DNA from: Vombatus ursinus
Lineage: Eukaryota > Chordata > Mammalia > Diprotodontia > Vombatidae
Reading direction: 5' to 3'
DNA: 64,000 bases
Assembly: GCF_900497805.2 (NCBI RefSeq)
Contig: NW_020954581.1
Coordinates: 6,754,142 to 6,818,141, forward strand
The position numbers and the translations under genes were made by a program. Below are positions 28,450 to 39,585 of this stretch, piece after piece. The notes under the pieces are model-generated. The model ran no database searches and was not told the origin of the DNA. It saw nothing but the letters and a program-made list of their open reading frames with translations. Each line of letters begins with the position of its first letter. The stretch's first letter is position 1.

Positions 28450-28875
28450 AGTTGAATTAAACAATCAAACAAACATTTGCTAAATACCTACTATGAGCCA
28501 AGCACTAGGGAAACAAAGACAGACATGAAGCAGTCCCTCCCCTTAAGGAGCACGCATCCTACTGGGGGTAGGAGACACATACATGGATAAATACATATAG
28601 AATATGTGTGTGTATGAAATAAATATGAGCTTATTTTGAGGTTGACAACTCTGATGGAATCATTGTAGAATCAGGAAACATCTCATGTTGGGGGTGGTAC
28701 CTGAGCTGAACTATTAAAAATAGGGACTCTACAGGGCTAAGGTAAGGATGGAGAGGATTCCAGACAAGGAGGACAACTTGTACTAAAGAATGCAGATGGG
28801 AGACAGAGGATGTTTATATAAGAATAGCAATTCGGCAATTTTGGCTTGAAGCATAGAGTGTATGAAGGAATAGAC
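28450..28875 (-). mobile_element. L2 3' region
   Basis: AACATTTGCTAAATACCTAC and TATGAGCCAAGCACTAGGG, then CCCTTAAGGAGCACGC and GAGAGGATTCCAGACAAGGA follow the reverse-complement L2 order. Confidence 0.7.
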
Positions 28876-30537
28876 TATTAGGCCTAATCCATTTATGAGT
28901 TTAGGCAAAATAATTGTCGTCTATCAGTTTCAGATTCCTCATCCAGATGGAAACTAAAGAAACTTCGACTTTTTCAGATTATAAACTCTAACAGTAGATA
29001 AATCCTTGGAAGACACCTGCATATTTACGTTAAAGGACTTGACCAGAATCACCTAGCTAGTTAAGATTAGAGGAAGTATTTGAAACTAGATTTTCCTGAA
29101 CAGACCCTGAGGATTTTCACCATAAAGCCATGCTGCTTTTTCACATTTAACATATTAGATATATGATTTTTTAAAATATCAGCTCTATAATTACAGAGTT
29201 AATTTTGAACTCAATGATTACATTTTCCTAAAGAAGGTAAAATTGGTAGGATTTTAGAAATTTCAAAACATGTCTGCGACACATATAATGGATTAAAAAT
29301 GAGGGAAAACTGGTGGATTAGTTTGTCATAGTGATGTGACCTTAACTAGCCAGCTTGACTTAGTTTTTTTTTTCTGATTTGACTAGTATGTTACTCAGAT
29401 AGATTAAACATCTTTGCATTTTGTATAAGTAATTGAAGGGCAATTAAACATAAAATCATAGACTATAGTAATTAAAAAGAACACTGGAAATTATCTGATG
29501 CAACTTCTTATCTGATTCAGAAATCTCTACAGATTTCTTGAGAAGTAGTGTTACACATAAACTGAAGTATTTATCTAAAGGCTAATTGATCACATATTGT
29601 GTATGTCATAAAGAAGGTTTTTGTTCAGATATATAATCAATCAATTGGCCTTTGTAGTCCTTTTTCAAACTCTGAAATCCTGTGACATTCTGATTTCTGA
29701 CAACTATGATTGAATTCCTCCTATGATGTACAATAAATTCTGCACAATAATTACTCACTGAAGCACTTTGCTCCAAAATCAAATATCTCTTATTCTTAGG
29801 GGGAAAAAATGTCATACATAAATGTGATAGGATATCATTGCCTCAAAGTGGAGAAGATGTGGATTCAATTCATACCTCTGTCTTAATAGTCATGTGGCCC
29901 TGGGCAAGTCAATTAATTTCTCAGCATTCTAGGCCAAGGGTGGAAAAGATTTCACCTAATCACTGGCATAGCATGAATCTTTTTGGTTAGCCCTACTCAG
30001 GGCATTTTCTTTGACAATGGTGAACACTTTAAGCGTTTACCTTGTTCCTAAACTTATGCAGTAGTATTAGAACTCAATGGCTGTTCACAGTCATTTCTGT
30101 AGTTGCATCTGTGAAAGAATTGTTTAGAACTTTAACAAAGTTTTGGTGACTTTTTTCATTTTAAAAAATAATATGGTAGAATCAATAGGATCTTAGATTC
30201 CCTGATATTCTTCATCAATAACTAAGTATAAATGCATGGTCTGCTGCAGAAAATTAACTGCCAATAGCTTCTTGTTTACTTTTAATAGTTTTCTTCAAGG
30301 ATGCCTTTGATATTTATGTTTATCTTTCATAAATATTTTATAGAAAAGAAAAAGTAAGTACATAGATTGTTGGTTAGTGATTTATTATTACAAGATTGTG
30401 GGTTTAAAATTGATAAGAACCTTAGATATCATCTACTTCAAGACTCTCATTCGACAGATGAGGAAATAGATACCCAGTAAAGGGAAGTTTTCTTAGTGAC
30501 ACAGAATAGAATAAATGGGGGGTAGGATAGGATGAAG
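28876..30537. other. Old degraded sequence with MIR fragments
   Basis: MIR-type fragments are recognisable at 29020-29150 (minus, AGAATCACCTAGCTAGTTAA) and 29825-29945 (plus, GGCCCTGGGCAAGTCAATTA). Weak L3/MIR-like text occurs at 29440-29540 and 30410-30510. No gene seen. Confidence 0.5.
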
Positions 30538-30740
30538 GGAAATATACTTGGTTTTTCACAATAGGACACAATAGGAAGTGTTTTGCAGGGCTACACATCT
30601 ATAACCTATAACAACAAGCTTGCCTTTTCAATGAGGGTGGGTGGGGAGGGAGAAAGGGAGGAAATTTGTAACCCAAAGTTTTAAAAGCACACGTTAAAAA
30701 GAAAAAAAGAAAAAAAAGAAATAGCAAAATAAAAAGGTTT
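30538..30740 (+). mobile_element. L1 3' UTR fragment with A-rich tail
   Basis: CTTGCCTTTTCAATGAGGGT, a GGTGGGGAGGGAG tract and AACCCAAAGTTTTAAAAGCA followed by A-rich sequence match the 3' end of a plus-strand L1. Confidence 0.7.
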
Positions 30741-31259
30741 GTTTATTTGTTTTTAATTTGTCCATTTCTGATTTTTTCAGTTAATACTCTCATAAAACCC
30801 ACCCATTGCTTTGGAACTGCAATATTCAAGCACAATTTCTTCAACTCATCTTTATTTTTCTTTTAATTTGCATTTACTTTGATCTTTGCCCTAGCGAGTC
30901 AATGATTTGACTGCACACAGACATGTGATTCTGAAATGATTGCTATGTTTATACTCAGACTTTTCCCGTCTGTTTAAGATCTATTCAATTTCATTTTTTA
31001 TGATAACATTTGGTGTTCAACATATCCAGGGCCTCCTGACTTCTCTATTTTAAGTCTGTATTCATGATGTGCAGGTGTGAGGCTTCTGGGTAATCCAGAA
31101 GCCTTTGGCCTCTTTTAAGTCCTAGTACTAAAATATATTTTCTGACAGAGTTGTGAGATTTTTCCCCCTCTGTCTATGATATGACATATACACACAAATA
31201 ACTATAATGAAAAATATGTGATGTATACATAAGAGAGGTAAAATGTGTCAGACAATACC
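30741..31259. other. Unassigned stretch
   Basis: No gene or clear repeat recognised. Confidence 0.45.
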
Positions 31260-31700
31260 AACAGTGGATGGGAGAATCTTTTAACAACTTCAGAGGTCAT
31301 GGCAGGGTTCATTGAGGAACTGCTATTTGATTTAGTCATTGAAGGATAGGTAGAATTTCACAAGTGGAAGTATGAAAGACCATTTGTGGCATTGGGAATA
31401 ATGTGAGCAAAAATATGGTAGGAAAGAATTAGGTATATTCAAAAAAGAGAGAGTAGTCCAGTTTGAATGGAGCACACAGTACATGGAGAATAGCATCATA
31501 ACATAAAACTATAAAGGTAGGTAGACTGAAAATTACAAAAGACCTGAAATGCCATACTGGAATATCTAAACTATAAAGTGAAAACAATAGGAAGTCTTGG
31601 AATAATTTTGATCAGGGAAATGACATGGTGATATTAAGTCTAATCATAAATAAGACTAATTTAACAGAGATGTGAAAGAGAACTTGGAAGTAAAAAGAGA
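31260..31700 (-). mobile_element. L2 internal fragment
   Basis: Purine-rich text with GTCATTGAAGGATAGGTAGA, GGGAAATGACATGGTGATAT and related segments follows the reverse-complement L2 3' region. Confidence 0.55.
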
Positions 31701-31849
31701 AAGAGGGAAGGGTTAATTTAGTTAGTCAGCTAGTCAATAAACTTTCATTAGCCTCCTAATATGTGCCAGACACAATGCTAAATTCTGGGGAGATAAAGAA
31801 AGGTAAAAGATAGTCTCTGCTTTCAAGGATCATAGTTTAATGAATCTAA

Positions 31850-34581
31850 AGGAGGAGGGCCAAGTCGAGATGGTGGAGTGAAAGCAGGGACTAGCCCTAG
31901 TTCGCCTCCCAATCTCTTCTTTTCTAAGCTGGGAAGAATCAAAACAGAGAAAGAAAATTATAGACCAATTTCTCTAATGAACATAGATGCAAAAAATTAT
32001 TAATAAAATATTAGCAAACAGATTACAGCAACTTATCATGAGAATAATACACTATGATCAGGTAAGATTTATACCAGGAATGCAGGGCTGTTTCAATATT
32101 AGGAAAAGTATCAGCATAATTGATCATATCAACAACAAACCTAACAGAAACCACGTGATTATCTCCATAGATGCAGGAAAAGCTTTTGACAAAATACAAC
32201 ACCCATTCCTTTTAAAAACACGAGAGAACATAGGAATAAATGGAGCCTTCCTTAAAATGACAAGTGGCATCTACCCGAAACCTTCAGCAAGCATCATATG
32301 TAATGTGGATAAGCCAGAAGCATTTCCAATAAGATCAAGGGTGAAACAAGGATATCCATTATCACCTCTGTTGTTCAATGTGGTTCTGGAAACCTTAGCT
32401 TTAGAAATAAGAGAAGAAAAAGAAATTGAAGGTATAAGAATAGGCAAAGAAGAAACAAAGTTATCACTCTTTACAGATGATATGATGTTATACTTAGAGA
32501 ATCCCAGAGAATAAAGTAAAAAACTACATGAAATAATAAATAACTTTAGCAAAGTTGCAGGCTATAAAATAAACCCACATAAATCATCGGCATTTCTATA
32601 TATTACCAGCAAAGTCCAACAGCAAGAGATGGGAAGAGAAATTTCATTTAAAGTTATTATAGACATTATAAAATATTTAGGTGTCTACATGCCAAAACAA
32701 ACCCTGGAACTATATGGACACAATCACAAACCACTTTTCACACAAATAAAGTCAAATTTGAATAACTGGAAAAAAAACAGTTGCTCATGGGTAGGTCAAG
32801 CTAATATAATAAAAATGACATTTCTACCTAAATTAATTTACTTATTCAGTGCCCTACCAATCAAACTACTAAAAATATTTTATAGAGCTAAAAACAAATA
32901 ATAACAAGATTCACCTGAAAGAACAAAAGGTCCAGAATATCAAGGGAACTAATGAAAAGAAATGCTAAAGAAGGTGGCCTATGCCTATCAGATGTTAAAT
33001 TGTATTATAAAGCAGCAATCATCAAAACTGCTTGCTACTGGCTAAGAAATAGAGTGGTATATCAGTGGAATAGGTTAGGTGTGCAAGACACAGTAGTCAA
33101 TGAGTAGAGTAATCTACTATTTGACAAACGCAAAGACCCCAGCTTCTGGCATAAGAACTCACTATTTAACAAAAATTGCTGGGAAAACTGGAAAACAGTG
33201 TGGCAGAAACTAGCCATAGTCCAACATCTTACCATATACCAAAATAATGTCAAAATGGGTACACAATTTAGATATAAAGGCTGATAATATAGGCAAACTG
33301 GGAGAGCAAGGAATAGTTTTCCTGTCAGATATATGGAGAAGGGAATAAGTTATGACTAAACAAGAGATAGAGAACATTATGAAATGCAAAATGGGTAATT
33401 TGATTACACTAAATTGAAAAGGTTTTTTTTGCACAAAGCCAATGGAAAGAAGATTAGGAGAGAAGTAGAAAACTGGAAAAGATTTTTTACAAGTGGTGTC
33501 TCTGATAAGGGCCTCATTTCTAAAATATATAGAGAACTGAGTCAAATTTATAAGAATACAAGTCATTCCTCAATTGAGAAATGGTCAAAGGATATGAACA
33601 GGCAGTTTTCAGATGAAGAAATTAAACCTATCTATAGTCATAAGAAAAAAAAATACTCTGAATCACTTTTGATCAGAGAAATGCAAATCAAAACAACTCT
33701 GAGATATCACATCACAACTATCAGATTGATTAACATGACAAAACAGGAAAATGATAAATGTTGGAGAAGATGTGGGAAAATTGGAACATTAATTCATTGT
33801 TAGTGGAGTTGTGAACTGATCCAACTATTTTGGAGAGCAATTTGGAACTATGCCCAAAGAGCTATAAAAATGTATATACCCTTTGACCCAACAATAGCAC
33901 TTCTAGGGCTGTATCCCAAAGAGATCATACAAATGGGAAAAGGACCCACATGTACAAAAATATTTATAGCAGCTCCTTTTGTGGTTGCAAAGAGTTAAAA
34001 ATTGAGAGAATGCCAACCAATTGGGGAATAGCTGAACAAGTTGTGGTATATGAATGTAATGGAGGATTATTGTGCTATAAGAAATGATGAGCAAGTGGAT
34101 TTCAGAAAAACCTGGAAAGACTTGTATGGACTGATGCTGAGTGAAGTGAGCAGAACCAAGAGACTGTTGTACATAATAACAGCCACTTTGTGTGATCACT
34201 AACTTGGATAGACTTAGCTCTTCTCAGCAATACAAGGATCAAAGACATCTTCAAGTCTCATGGAGGAAAATGCTATCCACATCCAGAGAAAGAACTATGG
34301 AGTTGGAATGCAGATTGAAGCATACTATTTGCTCTTTTTTTTTCTTCTGTTTTGTTTTGTTTCCTCTTTCTGGTGGTTCCTCCTATTCTTTCTAATTTTA
34401 CTTTATAACATGACTAATGTGAACATATGTTTAATAGCAATGTATATGTGGAGTCTATATCAGACTGCATGCTGTTTTGAGGAGGGAAACAAGGAGGGAG
34501 GATAAGAAAATTTAAAACTCAAAAGCTTATGGGAGTTAATGTTGAGAACTCAAAATTAATTAATTAAAAACAAATGAATAA
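31850..34581 (+). mobile_element. Internally deleted L1 copy I with both ends and target duplication
   Basis: AATGAATCTAA duplicates at 31839-31849 and 34582-34592 flank a plus-strand L1. About 75 bp of 5' UTR (31850-31925, with CGAGATGGTGGAG) is joined directly to ORF2 reverse transcriptase sequence at about 31923. From there ORF2 (to about 34200) and a 3' UTR with an A/T-rich tail are collinear. The rest of the 5' UTR, ORF1, the spacer and the endonuclease region, roughly 3.5-4 kb, are absent. Because both ends and the duplication are intact, the shortened form was probably what was copied in. Confidence 0.85.
31923..34200 (+). pseudogene. L1 ORF2 reverse transcriptase to C-terminus, broken
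   Basis: The longest block (31987-32514, 175 residues) is reverse transcriptase: [15 protein letters not shown] is motif [14 protein letters not shown] is motif B-like, and [13 protein letters not shown] is the catalytic motif, with Thr where L1 usually has Ala in FADD. The next block (32629-32901) covers the region after the palm ([13 protein letters not shown]). 33414-33803 covers the C-terminal region, including CWRRCGKIGTLIHC of the Cys-rich motif, then a stop where Trp is expected. Several frame changes and stops separate these blocks. The endonuclease domain is missing. Confidence 0.9.
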
Positions 34582-34821
34582 AATGAATCTAATGTGGGAG
34601 ACAACATGCAAACAATTATGTCCAAAAAGCTATATGCAGAATAAATTGGAATTAATCAAGAGAGGAAAGATCCTAGAATTAAGAGGAATCACAAAAGTTT
34701 GGGCAGGTAAAAATTTTGACCAGCATTTTTATTGGAGAGGAGCAGAGATTTTAGAGAGGACCCAGGTCTCCTGCCTGGTAGTACAGAGCTCTTTCTATTA
34801 TGCAATAATGGCATCCTCAAT

Positions 34822-34824
34822 TGA

Positions 34825-34870
<46 letters not shown>
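34822..34870. repeat. (ATT)n microsatellite
   Basis: Sixteen or so TTA/ATT units. They account for the Leu run in a 140-codon plus frame at 34574-34996, which is not a gene. Confidence 0.92.
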
Positions 34871-34871
<1 letters not shown>

Positions 34872-35219
34872 GAACTAGATGCTTTCCAAAAAGCCCTTCA
34901 CTCGAACTGAATACTGATTCCCTCTTTACCATGTTTGTTCTAGGATTTTCATTTGATAGACTGAACTATATATCACCAGAAGAAAATATTAGCTAAGTAG
35001 TTCTGCCTTCTTTCCATAACCTAGAAATACTGCTTTCTACAACCAGTAAATCAACTCCTTTTATCCATCCCCTCACCTATTTCCAAATATCTCTAAACAA
35101 GCCCCTTTAATAGCCCAAACCATGATTGCTATTTTGTTTGTTTGGAGTCAGGGTTTGTTTGTTTGTTTGTTTAGGGGAAGACACGAGGAAATATAGAATA
35201 TGATCAGATTAATTGTTGG

Positions 35220-35790
35220 CCATCTTATGTTACACAGACTCTCAAATTTGGAAAGGACCTCATTGGCATCTAGAACTAATCAAGCCTAAATAGGAAATGC
35301 TCCTACGATATTTCTGACATATGGCCATCTACCCTTCATTTGAAAACCTGCATCAATTGGAAGAATATTACTTATAAATGAGTCTGTTTCATCTCTTACA
35401 GCTTTTTTTTTTCTTTCATGGAGCCTAAACCAGCCTCTCTTTAGATTTTTCTAACCAATTCTTTGGCTCTGCCCTCTGAGGACAAATAGAATGAATCTAA
35501 GCCATCTCTTACATGGAAAACCTTTAAATACTTGACTGCTTTATAGATTCACTTCCCCCATTCTGAGATTGTCTTTCATCCAATCTAAATGCATTTGGTA
35601 CCAACCAGTCATCATATGGAATGGTATTGAGGCCCTTCACTATCCTGGGCACCCTCCTCTACCTATATCCTTTCTAAAATACTCTGAACTTAATATTCTA
35701 GAAGTGCTTAGGCAAGATGCAGGCTTTTCTGATTTGCTTTTTAATCAGGTAAGTCTCTGCCTCAACACTATTTTCATCATTTAAAAATCC
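35220..35790 (-). mobile_element. L3/CR1 LINE 3' region
   Basis: The reverse-oriented CR1/L3 order is kept: GGAAAGGACCTCATTGGCAT, TTTGGCTCTGCCCTCTGAGG, CATATGGAATGGTATTGAGG then CCCTTCACTATCCTGG. Frames inside are chance. Confidence 0.72.
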
Positions 35791-35904
35791 TATCTATCTT
35801 ATTTTTATTTTTTCTAAATAAACCAAAGCAATGTTTATTGAATTTGTAAATGAGGGTAGCTCTTCTACTCAAGTAGAGTCACAGGATTCAGGAAGGAAAC
35901 AGTG

Positions 35905-36926
35905 CTTTTTTGTTTATTTTTGAACATTTTTTTCTTTTTAAATGTTGAGCTTTAGAATTTCTACCTCCTTCCCAGACCTCACCCACCTGCAGAGAAAGCA
36001 AACAGTATGATATCAATTATACATGTGAAATCATGGAAACTATATCTTGATATTAGCCATATTACCAAAAAAGCAAAAAAAAAAATAAATAAAGTGAGAA
36101 AATAATACTTCAATTTCCATTGAGTTAATCAATTATCTCTCTGGAGATGGGTAGTATTTTTTCACGATGAGTCTTTTGGAATTGTCTTGGATCATTTTGT
36201 TGATCAGAGTAGCCAAGTTTTTCAGAGTTGATCACCATTACAATATTATTGTTACTGTACACAAGGATATCCAAATTGTTCTCACCTCACTTTGCTTCAG
36301 TTCACATAGGTCTTGCCATGTTTTTCTAAAATCACCCCCTTTGTCATTTGTTACAATACAAAAATACTCAATCAAAATCATATGACACAACTTATTTAGT
36401 CATGCCCTCAATTTCCAATTTGTTGCCACCACAAAAAGAGTTACTATAAATATTTTTGTACATATAGGTCCTTTGTCTTTTTCTTTGATCTCTTTGGGGC
36501 ACAGATGTAGTAATAGTATTGCTAGATCAAAGCATTGACAGTTTTATAGCCCTTTGGCAATAGTTCCAAATTGTTCTCCAGAATGTTTTGACCAGATAAC
36601 TACTCAAACAACAATTCATTAATGGACTTATTTTCCTTCATTTCCTCCTGTATGCCATTTCTGATACATGTGAGGTGGTACCTCAGGGTTGTTTTCATTT
36701 GCCTTTTTCTAATCAATAGTGATTCAGAGCATTTTTTTCTTGATGACTATAGAGAGATTTTTATAGATAGAAATATAGGTCTACAGATAGATATTTATAG
36801 ATCTATATAGATATATCTAGATGGATATAGATATAGACACAGGTATAGATATAGATATGTATCTATCTAGATATATCTATATTGATGTCTATAGACAGAT
36901 AGATTTCTTCTTCTGAAAACTGTTCC

Positions 36927-36978
<52 letters not shown>

Positions 36979-37849
36979 GCACACACATCTTCATTGCCTA
37001 TGGTACTTTTTAGCAAAATGTAGTTTCCTTGATTATCTCTTTTAATTAAGTCTTTTTTGGTTTTTGCTTTGTCTGAGATCATGGCTGATAACTCTGTTTT
37101 TGTTTTTTAATTCAGCTAAAACATAAACTCCTTTAATTCTGTGTGTGTGTTTTTCTGTTTCAAACATGTCTCTTGAAAGCAACATATTTTTGGATTCTGG
37201 TTTCTAATCCATTCTGCTATCCACTTCTGTTTTATGGGTTAGCTCATCCCATTTACATTTAGAGTATGATTACTATGTATTTCCTTCCATCCTATTTTCT
37301 TTTGTTTATCCTACTCTTGTGATTTTTATCCTGTCACTCCTCAAAAGTCTATTTTGCTTCTGATCACTGTCTCTCTTATCACCCTCCTTTTTATCACCCT
37401 CCAATATCTCTTGTCCCCTTCTCCCTCTAATTTCCTTTTGGGTAAGATAGATTCCAATACCTGTGTGTATATATATTATTCCCTCTTTGAACCAATGCTG
37501 ATATGAGTGAAGTTCAAGCATTGCCTGCTATACTCTCATTTTCCTCTCCACTATAAAAAACTCTTCCTTGTGTGACTTTTTATGAGAGAAAAATTCCTCA
37601 TTCTACCTCTCACTTTCCCCTTCTCCCAGTGAATTCCTCTTTCTCATCACTACATTATTTGAGATAATCTCAAGATATTCATCTTACACTCATGCCTGCT
37701 GTCCATGTAGACTCCTTCTGAGTTGCTTACAATTACTCTTTCATGTTTACCTTGTTATGCTTCATTTGAATGTTATACATGAATGTCCAATTTTCTATTT
37801 AGCTCTGGTCTTTTCATCAGGAATGTTTGAAAGCCATCTATTTCATTAA
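35905..37849 (-). mobile_element. Old L1 copy G/E, 3' part (3' UTR, ORF2 ends, spacer)
   Basis: In + order there is a 3' UTR (35905-36165) and the ORF2 C-terminal region (36166-36735, same order as 4340-5100). A microsatellite-rich join follows at 36735-36980. Then come endonuclease-domain sequence (36981-37270) and the purine-rich inter-ORF spacer (to 37849). At 37850 a plus-strand L1 interrupts it. The element continues as ORF1 at 46203. No frame is open. Whether the two ORF2 pieces always belonged to one copy is likely but not certain. Confidence 0.75.
36735..36980. repeat. (TAGA)n, (TA)n and (CA)n tract
   Basis: GATATAGATATAG-type units are followed by about 18 TA units and then CA units. 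The tract stands where about 2 kb of L1 reverse transcriptase sequence would be expected. Confidence 0.85.
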
Positions 37850-38421
37850 TAAAGAAATGCAAAGGCAGGTTAACTAGTGATACCATATCTCAAACTATAT
37901 TATAAAGTGGCAATCATCAAAACTATCTGGCACTGGAGAAGTAATAGTGTGGCAGATCAGTAAGTACACAAAGCATAGTCGTAAATGGCAATAGTAATCT
38001 AGTCATTGATAAACCCAAAGACATTAACTTCTGGCATAAGAACTCACTAACTGACAAAAACTACCAGAAAATCTAGGAAGCAGGATGGCAGAAACTAGGT
38101 ATAGATCAAAATCTTCTACCACATACTAACATAAGGCCAAAATGAGTAAATGGTTTAGACATAAAGGGTGAGGCCATAAGCAAATTAGAAGATCACAGAA
38201 TAGTTTTCCTGTCAGATCTATGGAGAAGGGAAGAATTTATGATCTAATAATAGAAAGCATTATAACATGTAAAATGGATAATTTTGATTACATTAAATTA
38301 AAAAAAGTTTTGCACAAACAAAACCAATACAACCAAGATTAGAAGGAAAGCAGAAAGCTGGGAAACAATTTTTATAGTAAGCGTCTCTGATAAAAGACTC
38401 ATTTCTCAAATATATAGAGAA

Positions 38422-38694
38422 TTGAGTCAAATTTATAACAAAATAATTCCTTCCCCAATTGACAAATGGTCAAAGAATATCATCAGGAAGTTTTCAGGTG
38501 AAGAAATAAAAGCTATGTATAGTCATATGCAAAAATGCTCTAAATCACTATTGATTAGAGAAATGAAAATTAAAACAATTCTGAGGTACCACCTCATACC
38601 TATCAGATTGGCTACTATGACCAAAAAGGAAAATGATAAATGTTGGAGTAGATGTGGGAAAATTGGAGCACTAATGCATTGTTGCTGGAGTTGA
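38422..38694 (+). pseudogene. L1 ORF2 C-terminal fragment
   Basis: A 90-residue block reads [22 protein letters not shown] and CWSRCGKIGALMHCCWS, the ORF2 Cys-rich C-terminal motif. Flanking blocks are in other frames, so it is not functional. Confidence 0.8.
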
Positions 38695-39213
38695 GAATTG
38701 ATCTAACCATTCTGGAGAGTAATTTGGAATTATGCCCAAAGAACAATCAAACTGTGCGTACTCTTTCATCTATCAATTTACCACTGGTCTGTATGCCAAA
38801 GAGATCATGGAAAAGGGGAAAAGATCTACATGTACAAACATACATATCGCAGCTCTTTTTGTGGTGGCAAATAATTGGAAATTGAGGGGATGCCCATCAA
38901 ATGGGGAATGCCTGAACAAGTTTTAGTATATGAATATAATGGAATAGTATTGTGCTATAAAAAAGATAAGCAGGTGAATTTAAGAAAAACCTGAAAAGAT
39001 TTACATAAAGTAATGCAAAGTGAAGTAAGTAGAGCCAGAACATTGTATACACTTTCAGCAATGTTGTGTGATGATCAGCTACGAATGACATAGTTCTTCT
39101 CAGCAATACAGTGATTTAAGACAATTCCACAGGACTCACATGGAAAATGCTATTAACATCAGAGAAAGAATTGATGGAGTTGGAATACAAATTAAAGCAT
39201 ATATTTTGACAAC

Positions 39214-39228
39214 TTTTTTGCTTTTTTA
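39214..39228 (+). repeat. Left target duplication of L1 copy C
   Basis: TTTTTTGCTTTTTTA is repeated perfectly at 45974-45988. The A/T-rich site fits L1 endonuclease preference. Confidence 0.88.
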
Positions 39229-39585
39229 AAAAATTTTTATTAATGTATTTTGATTTATCAATAATCACTTACATATGCTTTTGAGTTTAAAATTTTTCTC
39301 CCCCTTCCACCCTACCACCCTCCCCAAGATGGCACACAATCTGATATAGGCTACACATTTACATTCATATTAAACATATTTTCACATTAGTGATGTTTTA
39401 AGTAGAAATTAAAACCAATAGGAGGAACCATCAGAAAGAGGAAACAAAACTCAACAGAAGAGAAAAAAAAAAAGCAATTCAGCTTCCATAGTTCTTTGTT
39501 TGAGTGTGTATAGCATTTTCCATCACAAGGCCTCTGGAGATGTCTTAGATCCTTGTATTGCCAGGAAGGGTTAAGTTTATCAATA

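Larger units (their letters stand above)
31715..34800 (-). mobile_element. L2 3' region split by L1 copy I
   Basis: 31715-31849 runs from the L2 3' end (TATGTGCCAGACACAATGCT) to GATCATAGTTTAATGAATC. The same L2 resumes at 34593 with GGGAGACAACATGCAAACAA, which is the expected next text in this repeat. The interruption by L1 copy I (31850-34581) is therefore directly visible. Confidence 0.7.

Noticed and set aside
34574-34996. A 140-codon plus frame with a poly-Leu run
   Set aside because: It spans the end of an L1, an L2 fragment and an (ATT)n microsatellite; no domain or splice context.
35810-35904. AATAAACATTGC on the minus strand, suggesting the 3' end of a processed host gene
   Set aside because: Under 100 bp, no coding part or duplication visible; cannot be supported.
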